Shown: positions 37,311 through 44,855 of the stretch, piece after piece
How the letters are laid out: every line of letters starts with the position of its first letter
How positions within the stretch are numbered: the first letter of the stretch is position 1
Source of the DNA: Pseudomonas fluorescens
GTDB lineage: Bacteria > Pseudomonadota > Gammaproteobacteria > Pseudomonadales > Pseudomonadaceae
Direction: 5' to 3'
Assembly (NCBI RefSeq): GCF_002022275.1
Contig: NZ_MSDF01000010.1
Span: 44,067-108,066, forward strand
Length of the DNA stretch: 64,000 nt
Notes under the pieces: model-generated
The model's database searches: none
Seen by the model: the letters and a program-made list of their open reading frames with translations, nothing else
Told to the model about the DNA's origin: nothing
Position numbers and translations under genes: made by a program

Positions 37311-39077
37311 ATGATCGTGATCCCTCGCCCCCTGCGCCTGACCTTCTACTCGCTGCTGATCATCGCCGGTGCGGTGCTGGCCGCTGCCCTGGCGACTCGC
37401 CATGCTGAACGCCAGGCCTTGGTGGATGACGCCGCCCGCGCCAATCAGCAACTCACGCTGTATGGCAACTCGCTGCACACCCTGATCGAACGCTACCGCG
37501 CCCTGCCCGCCGTGCTGGCCCTGGATTCGGAAATGATCAGCGCGCTGAAAAACCCGGTGGATGCCACGACCCAGGACGTGCTTAACCGCAAGCTGGAACG
37601 CATCAACGGCGCCGCGCAATCCTCGACGCTGGAATTGATGGACCGCACCGGGCTGGCTGTGGCCGCGAGCAACTGGAACCTGCCGAGCAGCTACGTGGGG
37701 CATAACTACGCGTTTCGGCCGTATTTCAGGCAGACCTTGAGCCAGGGCACCGGGCGTTTTTACGCGGTGGGCGTGACCACCGGCATTCCGGGTTACTTCC
37801 TCTCCAGCGCCGTGAATGATGAGAACGGGCAGTTTCTCGGCGCCATGGTCGTAAAGCTGGAATTCCCCGAGCTGGAGCGTGAATGGGCCCAAGGCAATGA
37901 TTTGCTACTGGTGAGCGACGCCCGTGGCATCGTGTTTATCGCCAACCAACCCGGCTGGCGTTATCGCGCCTTGCGCCCGTTGTCCGACAGCGACCACGCC
38001 GAACTCAAGGCCACCCGGCAGTACGACAAAAAGCAGTTGCAGCCCTTGGAAGCCAACAGCCTGCAGCGCTTCGACGACAACAGTCATTTAATGCGCGTCA
38101 ACGGCCCCGACGGCAATGCCAATTACATCTGGGAATCCTTGCCGTTGAAGGCCGAAGGCTGGACCTTGCACCTGCTGCGCAAACCGCAGTTCGCCTTTGA
38201 AGACCAACGCAACGCCGGCCTCGCAGCTGCCGGCTCCTGGCTGGCGCTGGTATTTCTGGTGCTGTTCCTGAGCCAGCGTTGGCGCCTCGCCCGCTTGCGC
38301 CAGCGCAGCCGCGAAGAGTTGGAACAGCTGGTAGAAGAGCGCACCCAAGCCCTGCGCACGGCTCAGGATGGTTTGGTGCAATCCGCCAAACTGGCCGCGC
38401 TAGGGCAGATGTCCGCCGCCCTTGCCCATGAAATCAACCAACCGCTGACCGCCCAGCGCATGCAACTGGCGACCTTGCGCCTGCTGCTGGACCACGGTCG
38501 TGTGGACGACGCCTATAAAGCACTCACGCCGCTGGACGAGATGCTCACGCGCATGGCCGCGCTCACCGGCCACCTCAAGACGTTCGCGCGCAAAAGCCCG
38601 AGCGGCCTGCGTGAAAAGCTCGACCTGGCGACGGTGGTCGACCAGTCCCTGCACCTGCTTGACGCGCGCCTGCGCGATGAAGCCATCGGCGTGATGCTGG
38701 ACCTGAGCCGCCCGGCCCTGGTCCGCGGCGACGCTATCCGCCTGGAGCAGGTGCTGATCAACCTGCTGCGCAACGCCCTCGACGCCATGGCCGGCAAGCC
38801 GCGCAAACGCCTGGAAATCCGCCTGCATGCGGACGATCAGCTGTGGCAACTGACCGTCAGCGACAGCGGCGGCGGGATCGCCGAAGAACACCTCAACAGT
38901 GTGTTCGACCCCTTCTTCACCACCAAGCCGGTGGGCGACGGGCTCGGCTTGGGGCTGGCGGTGTCCTACGCTATCGTGCACGAATTGGGCGGGCGCCTGA
39001 TCGCCAGCAACCGTGGCGATGGCGCGGTGTTTACCCTGACCTTGCCTATTGCGCTGGAGACGCCCGGCCTATGTTAA
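37311..39077 (+). CDS. DctB-family sensor histidine kinase
   Basis: A 588-residue C4-dicarboxylate-type sensor kinase. TM1 is about 10-28, the periplasmic double-Cache sensor runs to about 295 (RPYFRQTLSQGTGRFYAVG...GIPGYFLSS), TM2 is near 300-320, followed by a coiled coil and HisKA with LAALGQMSAALAHEINQPLT, and HATPase (SDSGGGI, FDPFFTTK, GDGLGLGLAVSY). It overlaps the regulator gene by 7 bases. Because an alpha-ketoglutarate permease follows, it may be the MifS-type branch (alpha-ketoglutarate response in P. aeruginosa) rather than true DctB. Start 37311 is chosen because the long upstream frame crosses a REPIN. Confidence 0.92.
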   Translation: MIVIPRPLRLTFYSLLIIAGAVLAAALATRHAERQALVDDAARANQQLTLYGNSLHTLIERYRALPAVLALDSEMISALKNPVDATTQDVLNRKLERINGAAQSSTLELMDRTGLAVAASNWNLPSSYVGHNYAFRPYFRQTLSQGTGRFYAVGVTTGIPGYFLSSAVNDENGQFLGAMVVKLEFPELEREWAQGNDLLLVSDARGIVFIANQPGWRYRALRPLSDSDHAELKATRQYDKKQLQPLEANSLQRFDDNSHLMRVNGPDGNANYIWESLPLKAEGWTLHLLRKPQFAFEDQRNAGLAAAGSWLALVFLVLFLSQRWRLARLRQRSREELEQLVEERTQALRTAQDGLVQSAKLAALGQMSAALAHEINQPLTAQRMQLATLRLLLDHGRVDDAYKALTPLDEMLTRMAALTGHLKTFARKSPSGLREKLDLATVVDQSLHLLDARLRDEAIGVMLDLSRPALVRGDAIRLEQVLINLLRNALDAMAGKPRKRLEIRLHADDQLWQLTVSDSGGGIAEEHLNSVFDPFFTTKPVGDGLGLGLAVSYAIVHELGGRLIASNRGDGAVFTLTLPIALETPGLC

Positions 39078-40396
39078 ACGCGGTGATTGTGGTCGATGAC
39101 GAAGCCAGTATTCGCACGGCTGTCGAACAATGGCTGAGCCTGTCGGGGTTTGAGGTGCAGCTGTTCAGCCGCGCCGAGGAGTGCCTGGCGGCGCTGCCGA
39201 AGGACTTTCCCGGGGTGATCCTGAGCGATGTGCGCATGCCGGGCCTGAGTGGCCTGGAGTTGCTGGCCGAAGTGCAACGCCGCGATGGCGACTTGCCGGT
39301 GATCCTGCTCACCGGCCATGGCGACGTGCCGATGGCTGTGGAGGCCATGCGCGACGGAGCCTACGACTTTTTGGAAAAACCCTTCAGCCCCGACGCCCTG
39401 CTCAACAGCCTGCGCCGTGCGCTGGACAAGCGCGGGCTGATCCTGGAAAACCGTCGCCTGCATCAACAGGCCGACCACCGTGCGCAGCTGGAATCCAGCT
39501 TGCTGGGCGTGTCCCGGGGTTTGCAGAACCTGCGTCGCCAGGTGCTGGACCTGGCGACCTTGCCGGTCAATGTGCTGATCCGGGGCGAAACCGGCAGCGG
39601 CAAGGAGTTGGTCGCGCGCTGCCTGCATGATTTCGGCCCACGGGCAAAGAAGCCCTTTGTGGCACTCAACTGCGCGGCGATTCCCGAGCAGTTGTTTGAG
39701 GCCGAGCTGTTCGGCCATGAAAGTGGCGCGTTTACCGGCGCCCAGGGCAAACGCATCGGCAAGCTGGAATACGCCCATGGCGGCACCCTGTTCCTCGATG
39801 AAATCGAAAGCATGCCGCTGGCTCAACAGGTGAAGTTACTGCGCGTATTGCAGGAACAGAAGCTGGAGCGGCTAGGCTCCAATCAAAGTATTCACGTGGA
39901 TTTGCGCATCATCGCCGCGACCAAGCCGGATCTGCTGGAAGAAGCCCGCGCCGGACGGTTTCGCGAAGACCTGGCCTATCGCCTAAACGTCGCGCAACTG
40001 CGCCTGCCGCCGTTGCGCGAGCGCCGCGAAGATATTCCTCTGCTGTACGAGCACTTTGCCCACAGCGCCGCCGAGCGTTTGGGCCGCAGTGCCGAACCCT
40101 TGAGTGGCCCGCAACTGGGGCGCCTGCTCAGCCATGACTGGCCCGGCAATGTGCGTGAATTGGCCAACGTCGCCGAGCGTCAGGTGCTCGGCCTTGGCGA
40201 GCCGGAGCCGGAAGGCATTGAGGCCGGGCAATCGTTGGCGGCGCAGCAGGAAGCCTTTGAAGCGCATTGCCTGAAGGCTGCGTTGACTCGGCACAAGGGC
40301 GATATCAAGGCGGTGTTGGCAGAGTTGCAACTGCCGCGGCGTACCTTGAATGAAAAGATGCAGCGGCATGGGTTGGTGCGAGATTCGTTCCTCTAG
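39071..40396 (+). CDS. DctD-family sigma-54-dependent response regulator
   Basis: A 441-residue NtrC-type activator. The receiver domain (1-115) has phospho-acceptor D53 in ILSDVRMPG. The AAA+ domain has Walker A GETGSGKE, the sigma-54 contact loop GAFTGAQ and a Walker B with GGTLFLDEIESMPL. A C-terminal Fis-type helix-turn-helix (QLPRRTLNEKMQRHG) binds DNA. It overlaps the kinase gene by 7 bases. The next gene has a sigma-54 promoter, so kgtP is its likely target. MifR-like by context; the assignment to a substrate is inference. Confidence 0.93.
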   Translation: MLNAVIVVDDEASIRTAVEQWLSLSGFEVQLFSRAEECLAALPKDFPGVILSDVRMPGLSGLELLAEVQRRDGDLPVILLTGHGDVPMAVEAMRDGAYDFLEKPFSPDALLNSLRRALDKRGLILENRRLHQQADHRAQLESSLLGVSRGLQNLRRQVLDLATLPVNVLIRGETGSGKELVARCLHDFGPRAKKPFVALNCAAIPEQLFEAELFGHESGAFTGAQGKRIGKLEYAHGGTLFLDEIESMPLAQQVKLLRVLQEQKLERLGSNQSIHVDLRIIAATKPDLLEEARAGRFREDLAYRLNVAQLRLPPLRERREDIPLLYEHFAHSAAERLGRSAEPLSGPQLGRLLSHDWPGNVRELANVAERQVLGLGEPEPEGIEAGQSLAAQQEAFEAHCLKAALTRHKGDIKAVLAELQLPRRTLNEKMQRHGLVRDSFL

Positions 40397-40424
40397 GGCG
40401 AACCTCGCGTTGCCCGTGAGGACG

Positions 40425-40503
40425 CCATCGCGGGCAAGCCCGGCTCCCACATTTTTGATCTGTGAATACCTTCCAGTGTGGGAGCTGGCTTGCCCGCGAT
40501 AGG
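40425..40503. repeat. REPIN (inverted REP pair)
   Basis: Arms ATCGCGGGCAAGCCCGGCTC and GAGCTGGCTTGCCCGCGAT at 40425-40451 and 40477-40503. It is placed between the regulator gene and the kgtP enhancer-like dyad. Confidence 0.92.
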
Positions 40504-40515
40504 GCCAGCAGCCAT

Positions 40516-40531
40516 AAGCGGATTTCCGCTT
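40516..40531. promoter_or_regulatory. dyad upstream of sigma-54 promoter (putative activator site)
   Basis: A perfect inverted repeat, AAGCGGA-TT-TCCGCTT, centred about 83 bases upstream of the -24 element. A second TTTCCGCT half-site is at 40555-40562. Spacing and symmetry fit an upstream activating sequence for an NtrC-family regulator. The direct link to the adjacent regulator is inference. Confidence 0.6.
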
Positions 40532-40605
40532 ACCGCCTGAAAATCATCAGCAATTTTCCGCTCAAAAATATCCTGAAACCCTTCTAAACCGGGCCTTCAC
40601 CTACC

Positions 40606-40621
40606 TGGCACAGCTCCTGCT
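40606..40621 (+). promoter_or_regulatory. sigma-54 (-24/-12) promoter of kgtP
   Basis: TGGCACAGCTCCTGCT matches the consensus TGGCAC-N5-TTGCW. The GG (40607-40608) and GC (40619-40620) doublets are separated by the required 10 bases. The predicted transcript begins about 12 bases downstream, giving a roughly 50-base leader before the ATG at 40685. Confidence 0.85.
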
Positions 40622-40684
40622 ATAGCCCAGACCAGGCGGCGCTCGCGCACGCTCCACAAAAACAATTAGATGAAGGATCCTTCA

Positions 40685-42004
40685 ATGGATAACTCCAATT
40701 CCCTGCCTCTGGGGTCGGCGGCTGCGCCGGCGAAAGAGCGCACGACTTCAAGCCGGATCAAATCGATTTTCAGTGGTTCGGTCGGCAACATGGTCGAGTG
40801 GTATGACTGGTACGTCTACGCCGCCTTCTCGCTGTACTTTGCCAAAGCCTTCTTCCCCAAAGGCGACACCACCGCCCAATTGCTCAACACCGCTGCGATC
40901 TTCGCAGTAGGCTTCCTGATGCGCCCGATCGGTGGCTGGCTGATGGGTTTGTACGCCGACAAGGTCGGACGCAAAAAAGCCCTGATGGCCTCGGTCTACC
41001 TGATGTGCTTCGGCTCGCTGCTGATTGCCCTGAGCCCAGGCTATGAAATGATCGGTATCGGCGCACCGATCCTGCTGGTGTTTGCCCGTCTGCTGCAGGG
41101 GCTATCGGTCGGCGGCGAATACGGCACCTCCGCCACCTACCTCAGCGAGATGGCGACCAAGGAACGCCGTGGTTTCTACTCCAGCTTCCAATACGTGACC
41201 CTGATTTCCGGCCAGCTCATCGCGCTGGCGGTACTGATCGTGCTGCAACAGGTTCTTACCACCGAGCAACTGTATGCCTGGGGCTGGCGTATCCCGTTTG
41301 CCATCGGCGCCCTGTGCGCAGTGGTCGCGCTGTACCTGCGTCGCGGCATGGAAGAAACCGAGTCGTTCACCAAGAAGGAAAAAGCCAAGGAAAGCGCCAT
41401 GCGCACCTTGATGCGCCACCCCAAGGAATTGTTGACCGTGGTCGGCCTGACCATGGGCGGCACCCTGGCGTTCTACACCTACACCACTTACATGCAGAAA
41501 TACCTGGTGAACACGGTCGGCATGAGCATCTCCGACTCCACCACCATTTCGGCAGCGACGCTGTTCCTGTTCATGTGCCTGCAACCCATCGTCGGCGGGC
41601 TGTCGGATAAAGTCGGCCGTCGTCCGATCCTGATTGCCTTCGGCATCCTCGGCACGCTGTTCACCGTGCCAATCCTCACCACCCTGCACACCATCCAGAG
41701 CTGGTGGGGTGCGTTCTTCCTGATCATGGCGGCGCTGATCATCGTCAGCGGCTACACCTCGATCAACGCCGTGGTGAAGGCCGAATTGTTCCCGACCGAA
41801 ATCCGCGCGCTGGGCGTGGGCCTGCCATATGCCCTGACCGTGTCGATCTTCGGCGGCACCGCTGAATACATCGCGCTGTGGTTCAAGAGCATCGGCATGG
41901 AAACCGGTTACTACTGGTATGTGACGGCGTGTATCGCAGTGTCGCTGGTGGTCTACGTGACCATGAAAGACACCCGGAAACATTCGCGCATCACCACGGA
42001 CTAA
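40685..42004 (+). CDS. kgtP: alpha-ketoglutarate/dicarboxylate MFS permease
   Basis: A 439-residue, 12-helix proton symporter of the metabolite:H+ symporter branch, very similar to KgtP, the alpha-ketoglutarate permease of E. coli. Shared features: SGSVGNMVEWYDWYVYAAFSLYFA, LMRPIGGWLMGLYADKVGRKKAL, LQGLSVGGEYGTSATYLSEMA and the second-half SDKVGRRPILIAFG. The ATG at 40685 with AAGGA is preferred over the in-frame ATG at 40670. It is read from the sigma-54 promoter at 40606-40621. Confidence 0.92.
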   Translation: MDNSNSLPLGSAAAPAKERTTSSRIKSIFSGSVGNMVEWYDWYVYAAFSLYFAKAFFPKGDTTAQLLNTAAIFAVGFLMRPIGGWLMGLYADKVGRKKALMASVYLMCFGSLLIALSPGYEMIGIGAPILLVFARLLQGLSVGGEYGTSATYLSEMATKERRGFYSSFQYVTLISGQLIALAVLIVLQQVLTTEQLYAWGWRIPFAIGALCAVVALYLRRGMEETESFTKKEKAKESAMRTLMRHPKELLTVVGLTMGGTLAFYTYTTYMQKYLVNTVGMSISDSTTISAATLFLFMCLQPIVGGLSDKVGRRPILIAFGILGTLFTVPILTTLHTIQSWWGAFFLIMAALIIVSGYTSINAVVKAELFPTEIRALGVGLPYALTVSIFGGTAEYIALWFKSIGMETGYYWYVTACIAVSLVVYVTMKDTRKHSRITTD

Positions 42005-42008
42005 AAAA

Positions 42009-42036
42009 TGCGGGAGCGGCGAACAGCCGCTCCCAC
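42009..42036 (+). other. hairpin after kgtP
   Basis: GCGGGAGCGGC-GAACA-GCCGCTCCCAC forms a strong stem-loop directly after the kgtP stop. There is no T-run. Its right arm resembles REP sequence, so it may be a degenerate single REP used as a weak terminator. Confidence 0.6.
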
Positions 42037-42080
42037 ATTGGATATGATGTGCTCCCCAGAATTGAGAGCAGAACCCGGCC

Positions 42081-42701
42081 ATGTCTGACGATATCCATTT
42101 CTACGAACCCGCCAACGGCCACGGCCTGCCCCATGACCCGTTCAACGCCATCGTCGGCCCACGGCCGATTGGCTGGATTTCCACCCACGACAGCGAAGGC
42201 CGCCTGAACCTGGCGCCTTACAGCTTCTTCAACGCCTTCAACTACATTCCGCCGATCATTGGTTTTTCCAGCGTCGGACGCAAAGACAGCCTGAACAACA
42301 TCGAACAGACCGGCGAGTTTGTGTGGAACCTGGCCACGCGCCCGTTGGCCGAGCAGATGAATCAGAGTTGCGCCGCAGTTTCACCGGACGTGAACGAGTT
42401 CGAGCTGTCCGGCCTGACGCCGGTGGCCTCGAAGATCGTGGGCGTGCCGCGAGTGGGCGAGAGCCCGGTGTCATTCGAATGCAAGGTGACGCAGATCATT
42501 CAGCTGCAACGTGCCGACAAGGAGTTGGTGCCGAGCTGGCTGGTGCTGGGCGAGGTGGTTGCGGTGCACATTGCCAAGTGGTTGCTCAAGGATGGCATCT
42601 ACGATACCGCCGCCGCGGAGCCTATCTTGCGTGGCGGCGGGCCGGCGGATTATTTCCAGGTGGGGCCGGAGGCGCTGTTCAAGATGTATCGCCCTCGTTG
42701 A
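42081..42701 (+). CDS. flavin reductase-like / FMN-binding split-barrel protein
   Basis: A 206-residue flavin-binding protein of the flavin reductase-like domain family. FYEPANGHGLPHDPFNAIVGPRPIGWISTHDSEG starts the barrel, and NLAPYSFFNAFNYIPPIIGFSSVG, then ESPVSFECKVTQIIQL, complete it. Such proteins bind FMN and act as reductases or supply reduced flavin to monooxygenases. No oxygenase partner is adjacent. The plain GCC context before the ATG has no strong ribosome site. Confidence 0.9.
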   Translation: MSDDIHFYEPANGHGLPHDPFNAIVGPRPIGWISTHDSEGRLNLAPYSFFNAFNYIPPIIGFSSVGRKDSLNNIEQTGEFVWNLATRPLAEQMNQSCAAVSPDVNEFELSGLTPVASKIVGVPRVGESPVSFECKVTQIIQLQRADKELVPSWLVLGEVVAVHIAKWLLKDGIYDTAAAEPILRGGGPADYFQVGPEALFKMYRPR

Positions 42702-42733
42702 TTGGAACACTGATCAACAAACACCCTAGACCC

Positions 42734-42827
42734 ATGTGGGAGCCGGGCTTGCCCGCGATGAGGGTGGATCAGCCAACCTGTGTATTGACTGACACTGCGC
42801 TATCGCGGGCAAGCCCGGCTCCCACAT
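42734..42827. repeat. REPIN (inverted REP pair)
   Basis: Arms TGTGGGAGCCGGGCTTGCCC and GGGCAAGCCCGGCTCCCACA with the GCGAT extension on both sides. It lies between the flavin reductase gene and the 81-residue gene. Confidence 0.93.
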
Positions 42828-42845
42828 TGGATCTTTGTTGATCAC

Positions 42846-43091
42846 TCAGTTTTCGGCAGTTGCCCAGGTCAGTTGACCTTCTTCATCCACATCAACCAAC
42901 CGCTCAAGTTGCAGCGTCGCGGCATCATCAGCGTCGGAAGCCGTCTTGAACGTCTGCCCATCCAGGATCTTGTGAAACTGCGGTGCGCCCATGCCGTCCA
43001 GTGCCTTGACGGCGACGGCGGCGCTGTAGCCACCTTCTCCAGGCACTACGGCGGAAACGGCTTCGTGGTGGGTAAATTGTTTACGTGCCAT
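42846..43091 (-). CDS. conserved hypothetical protein, 81 residues
   Basis: Unrecognised small protein starting MARKQFTHHEAVSAVVPGEG and ending GQLTWATAEN. It is soluble, with no membrane segment and no cysteine; the C-terminal half is acidic. The ATG at 43091 has AGGA eight bases upstream; the in-frame codon at 43109 is weaker. Codon use resembles the neighbours. It is in the same direction as the monooxygenase-fold gene upstream, 42 bases apart, so a shared transcript is possible. Confidence 0.75.
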   Translation of the reverse strand: MARKQFTHHEAVSAVVPGEGGYSAAVAVKALDGMGAPQFHKILDGQTFKTASDADDAATLQLERLVDVDEEGQLTWATAEN

Positions 43092-43133
43092 GTTGCAGGT
43101 CCTGGCCAATGGGAAAGTCGGCCATTCTAACCC

Positions 43134-43475
43134 TCAACCGGCGAGTTGCAGGTACTCACCGTAGGCTTTCACGGCAGAGGCATCGGTGAACGTCTGGAAG
43201 TCCATGCTGCGGATCACCATGTCATTCAACAGCTCGGTAAAGATCATCAGGGCCGGAGAATTGAAGTAGGCACTCATCGCCTGCTCGCTGCTCCAGAAAC
43301 CCGAGACCAGCCATACATCGGGGTCGACCTGGGAATGCTGCAACGAGAATTGCAGACAACCCTGAGCCTGACGGCCCGGTTCAATCAAACTGCTCAAGCG
43401 TGCACCGAGTTCGGTGCTGCAACCGCTGCGTGCGCGGATAAAGGCCATATGGCTCGCGGGAATGGGGGTGGACAT
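43134..43475 (-). CDS. antibiotic biosynthesis monooxygenase-like (ABM) domain protein
   Basis: A 113-residue ferredoxin-like alpha-beta barrel protein of the ABM family. It is small, cofactor-independent, and expected to dimerise. Recognisable elements are MAFIRARSGCSTELGARLSSLIEPGRQAQGCLQFSL and the DPDVWLVSGFWSSEQAMSAYFNSP segment. Members include monooxygenases acting on polyketide-like substrates and also heme-degrading enzymes; the substrate here is unknown. Start at 43475 with GGAGAG upstream. Divergent from an AraC regulator, which probably controls it. Confidence 0.87.
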   Translation of the reverse strand: MSTPIPASHMAFIRARSGCSTELGARLSSLIEPGRQAQGCLQFSLQHSQVDPDVWLVSGFWSSEQAMSAYFNSPALMIFTELLNDMVIRSMDFQTFTDASAVKAYGEYLQLAG

Positions 43476-43803
43476 GTTCGACTCTCCCGTTGAGAAGTGA
43501 TGCTCGGCAAGCACTGTGAGGGCGTGCTGCCACAGGATCAAAGATAACGGCGCGGACAGGGGCGCAGTTAGTCAATTCCTGCAGGCTTATTGCACAATCC
43601 TGCGAGAAGCGTAGATACGACGTTTGGCGGCCCGGATTTATTCCATGCCCATGTTCAGTGTTTCAGGCTGATGACAGGCGCCGCCCTTGCCTGATTCACG
43701 GCATGTCGCAGGATCAGGCAAGGATTGTGCAGAATCGACGTAACACTTTTTGAAAAGCTGCCGCTAAGCTGAACCCATCAAAGAAGCCTGCAGAGGTCGC
43801 CCC
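43476..43803. promoter_or_regulatory. divergent control region with inverted repeats
   Basis: 328 bases between the ABM gene and the AraC-type regulator. It contains an 11-base dyad CCTTGCCTGAT (43685-43695) / ATCAGGCAAGG (43713-43723). Separately, TGCACAATCCT (43591-43601) recurs inverted as AGGATTGTGCA (43721-43731), about 119 bases away. They are likely operator half-sites for the regulator. Confidence 0.6.
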
Positions 43804-44733
43804 ATGTCGTCGCCTGAACATAAACCGCTTCCCCTCGATGCCGAGATGGAAAAGCAGCGCGCCGAGCTGGCCAGCATCGTGCACCGCCACACCTGGGAAG
43901 ACGGTTCCTACGGCACAGCGATCACCTCGCTGTACCTGAACCGCCACAACACCCCGCGCGATTTCATGCCGGTGCTGGTGGAGCCTGCGTTGTGCATCCT
44001 TGCCAGCGGCAGCAAGGAAGTGCGCCTGGCCGACGAGATCTTTGCCTACGATCCACTCAATTACCTGGTGTTCTCCGTGGCGATGCCGGTGGCCGGACGG
44101 ATCCTCGAGGCCACACCGGAAGCGCCCAACCTGTCGGTGCGCATCAATATCGACCCGGCACAACTCACCGCGTTGATCGCCGAGGCAGGCCCGATGGGCG
44201 TGCCCTCGCGTCCGACCTCGCGGGGCATGTACGTCGACCGCATCGACGCCCAACTGCTCGACGCCGTGCTGCGCCTGGCGCGCCTGCTGGATACGCCCAA
44301 AGACGTCGCCATGCTGGCGCCGTTGATCAACCGCGAGATTCTCTACCGCCTGCTGCGTGGGCCGCAGGGCTATCGGCTGTATGAAATTGCCGTGACCAAC
44401 AGTCAGAGCCATCGGGTCAGCCAGGCGATCAAATGGTTGAATGGCAATTACGAACAGCCGCTGCGCATTGATGATCTGGCCAAGGAAGTGAACCTCAGCG
44501 TCTCGACCTTGCACCACCGTTTCAAGGCGATCACGGCCATGAGCCCGTTGCAGTATCAGAAGCAGCTGCGCCTGCAGGAAGCGCGTCGGCTGATGATTGC
44601 CGAAGGGCTGGAAGCCTCGGCGGCGGGGTATCGGGTGGGGTATGAAAGCCCGTCGCAGTTCAGCCGGGAGTACAGCCGGTTGTTTGGGGCACCGCCGCTG
44701 CGCGACTTGGCCAGAATGCGCCAAAGCGTCTGA
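43804..44733 (+). CDS. AraC-family transcriptional regulator
   Basis: A 309-residue regulator with an N-terminal AraC_N ligand/dimerisation domain (about 30-185: FMPVLVEPALCILASGSKEVRLADEIFAYDPLNYLVFSVAMPV) and a C-terminal double helix-turn-helix (about 205-305: LAKEVNLSVSTLHHRFKAITAMSPLQYQKQLRLQEARRLM, GYESPSQFSREYSRLFGAPP). The divergent ABM gene and the repeats between them suggest it controls that gene and itself. The inducer is unknown. Confidence 0.92.
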   Translation: MSSPEHKPLPLDAEMEKQRAELASIVHRHTWEDGSYGTAITSLYLNRHNTPRDFMPVLVEPALCILASGSKEVRLADEIFAYDPLNYLVFSVAMPVAGRILEATPEAPNLSVRINIDPAQLTALIAEAGPMGVPSRPTSRGMYVDRIDAQLLDAVLRLARLLDTPKDVAMLAPLINREILYRLLRGPQGYRLYEIAVTNSQSHRVSQAIKWLNGNYEQPLRIDDLAKEVNLSVSTLHHRFKAITAMSPLQYQKQLRLQEARRLMIAEGLEASAAGYRVGYESPSQFSREYSRLFGAPPLRDLARMRQSV

Positions 44734-44750
44734 CCCAACGCTGATCACAA

Positions 44751-44839
44751 TGTGGGAGCTGGCTTGCCTGCGATTGCGGTGGGTCAGCTGGCAAATCTGC
44801 TGCTGATACACCGCTATCGCAGGCAAGCCAGCTTCCACA
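44751..44839. repeat. REPIN (inverted REP pair)
   Basis: Arms TGTGGGAGCTGGCTTGCCTG and AGGCAAGCCAGCTTCCACA around a 50-base spacer. The right arm has one base change (GCTTCC for GCTCCC). It lies between the AraC gene and gtrS. Confidence 0.92.
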
Positions 44840-44855
44840 TTGGTTCTGTGTGTGG

